Assembly (NCBI GenBank): GCA_030695265.1
Contig: JAUYTA010000678.1
Span: 1-5,446 of the forward strand
Origin: Bacteroidota bacterium
GTDB taxonomy: Bacteria; Bacteroidota; Bacteroidia; Bacteroidales; Prolixibacteraceae
Direction: 5' to 3'
Length of the DNA stretch: 5,446 nt
Shown: positions 5,241 through 5,446 of the stretch, in pieces
Layout of the letters: each line of letters starts with the position of its first letter
Position numbering within the stretch: the first letter of the stretch is position 1
Notes under the pieces: model-generated
What the model was told of the DNA's origin: nothing
Databases searched by the model: none
The model's input: the letters and a program-made list of their open reading frames with translations, nothing else
Translations under genes and position numbers: made by a program

Positions 5241-5306
5241 TTATAGATTTATGAATGTATATTCTAAATAGATTCCTTTTTTATTTAATCAAATATAGAT
5301 AACTCC

Positions 5307-5446
5307 ATGCCCACAACCTCCTACCTCCAATCCATTCTCTGCTTTTTCTGCAACATGAATATCGACCTGCTTCGGTATTATTTGAAAGACAAATACACCT
5401 ACCAGGAAGCCACCAAAGAAGTTTTCCTGGATAAGATTGAACACAT
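5307..5446 (+). CDS. N-terminal fragment of an unrecognised protein (partial)
   Basis: An ATG at 5307 opens a frame that reads 46 codons to the window edge without a stop. It starts MPTTSYLQSILCFFCN and continues MNIDLLRYYLKDKYTYQEAT, then KEVFLDKIEHI, which suggests amphipathic helices with many charged and aromatic residues. A second ATG at 5355 (MNIDLL) is an alternative start, placing the charged helical part at the very N-terminus; upstream the frame is closed by a TAA at 5286-5288. Codon use is richer in C and G than in the DUF2971 gene 66 bases before it, so this may be where host-like DNA resumes. No family is recognised from this fragment, and no promoter of the TAnnTTTG type lies in the gap. 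Confidence 0.6.
   Translation, partial: MPTTSYLQSILCFFCNMNIDLLRYYLKDKYTYQEATKEVFLDKIEH

Larger units (their letters stand above)
3016..5306. other. AT-rich accessory islet of orphan genes
   Basis: Base composition changes sharply across the window. Hand counts give 37 of 60 G+C inside the permease (1141-1200), but 11 of 60 inside the acidic gene (3481-3540) and 17 of 60 inside the DUF2971 gene (4741-4800), rising again to 22 of 60 at 5341-5400 in the right-edge gene. The interval holds four genes, three of them unrecognised, and no integrase or transposase. The limits are approximate; the left one lies among the repeats of 2437-3106. This is best read as horizontally acquired or fast-turnover DNA. 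Confidence 0.55.

Overview
The window looks like chromosomal DNA of a Bacteroidota organism. The evidence is a FecI-like ECF sigma factor of the type common in that phylum, followed on the same strand by the start of what is probably a FecR-type anti-sigma gene. Gene starts lack a Shine-Dalgarno sequence and sit behind AT-rich leaders, and several upstream regions carry the phylum's TAnnTTTG -7 promoter element. No closer taxonomic assignment can be supported from the sequence.

Left third (1-2381): ordinary core-like content. A minus-strand pair (sigma factor, then the first 25 codons of a probable anti-sigma factor running off the left edge) is transcribed divergently from a complete 12-helix APC-superfamily amino acid permease. 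This part has balanced composition; 37 of 60 bases are G or C in 1141-1200.

Middle (2382-3151): a 770-base stretch with no convincing gene but a great deal of structure. It holds a cluster of four REP-like palindromes in two opposing pairs (2437-2597), a bidirectional terminator-type hairpin (2740-2778), a 12-bp palindrome abutting a 15-bp perfect inverted repeat with a 50-base interior (2814-2901), a possible frameshifted remnant of a short membrane peptide (2927-3014), and an attC-like or operator-like fold (3067-3106) next to a perfect -7 element.

Right half (about 3016-5306): an AT-rich islet (11 of 60 G+C in 3481-3540; 17 of 60 in 4741-4800) of genes I mostly do not recognise. They are an 82-aa and a very acidic 160-aa protein in tandem on plus, an 86-aa protein on minus, and a 248-aa DUF2971-family protein on plus. 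Such a cluster of small orphans plus a DUF2971 protein, bordered by repeats, looks like an accessory insertion; a defence or conflict role is only a hypothesis. From 5307 a further gene with more host-like codon use begins and runs off the right edge.

There is no tRNA, rRNA, CRISPR array, transposase or integrase in the window.
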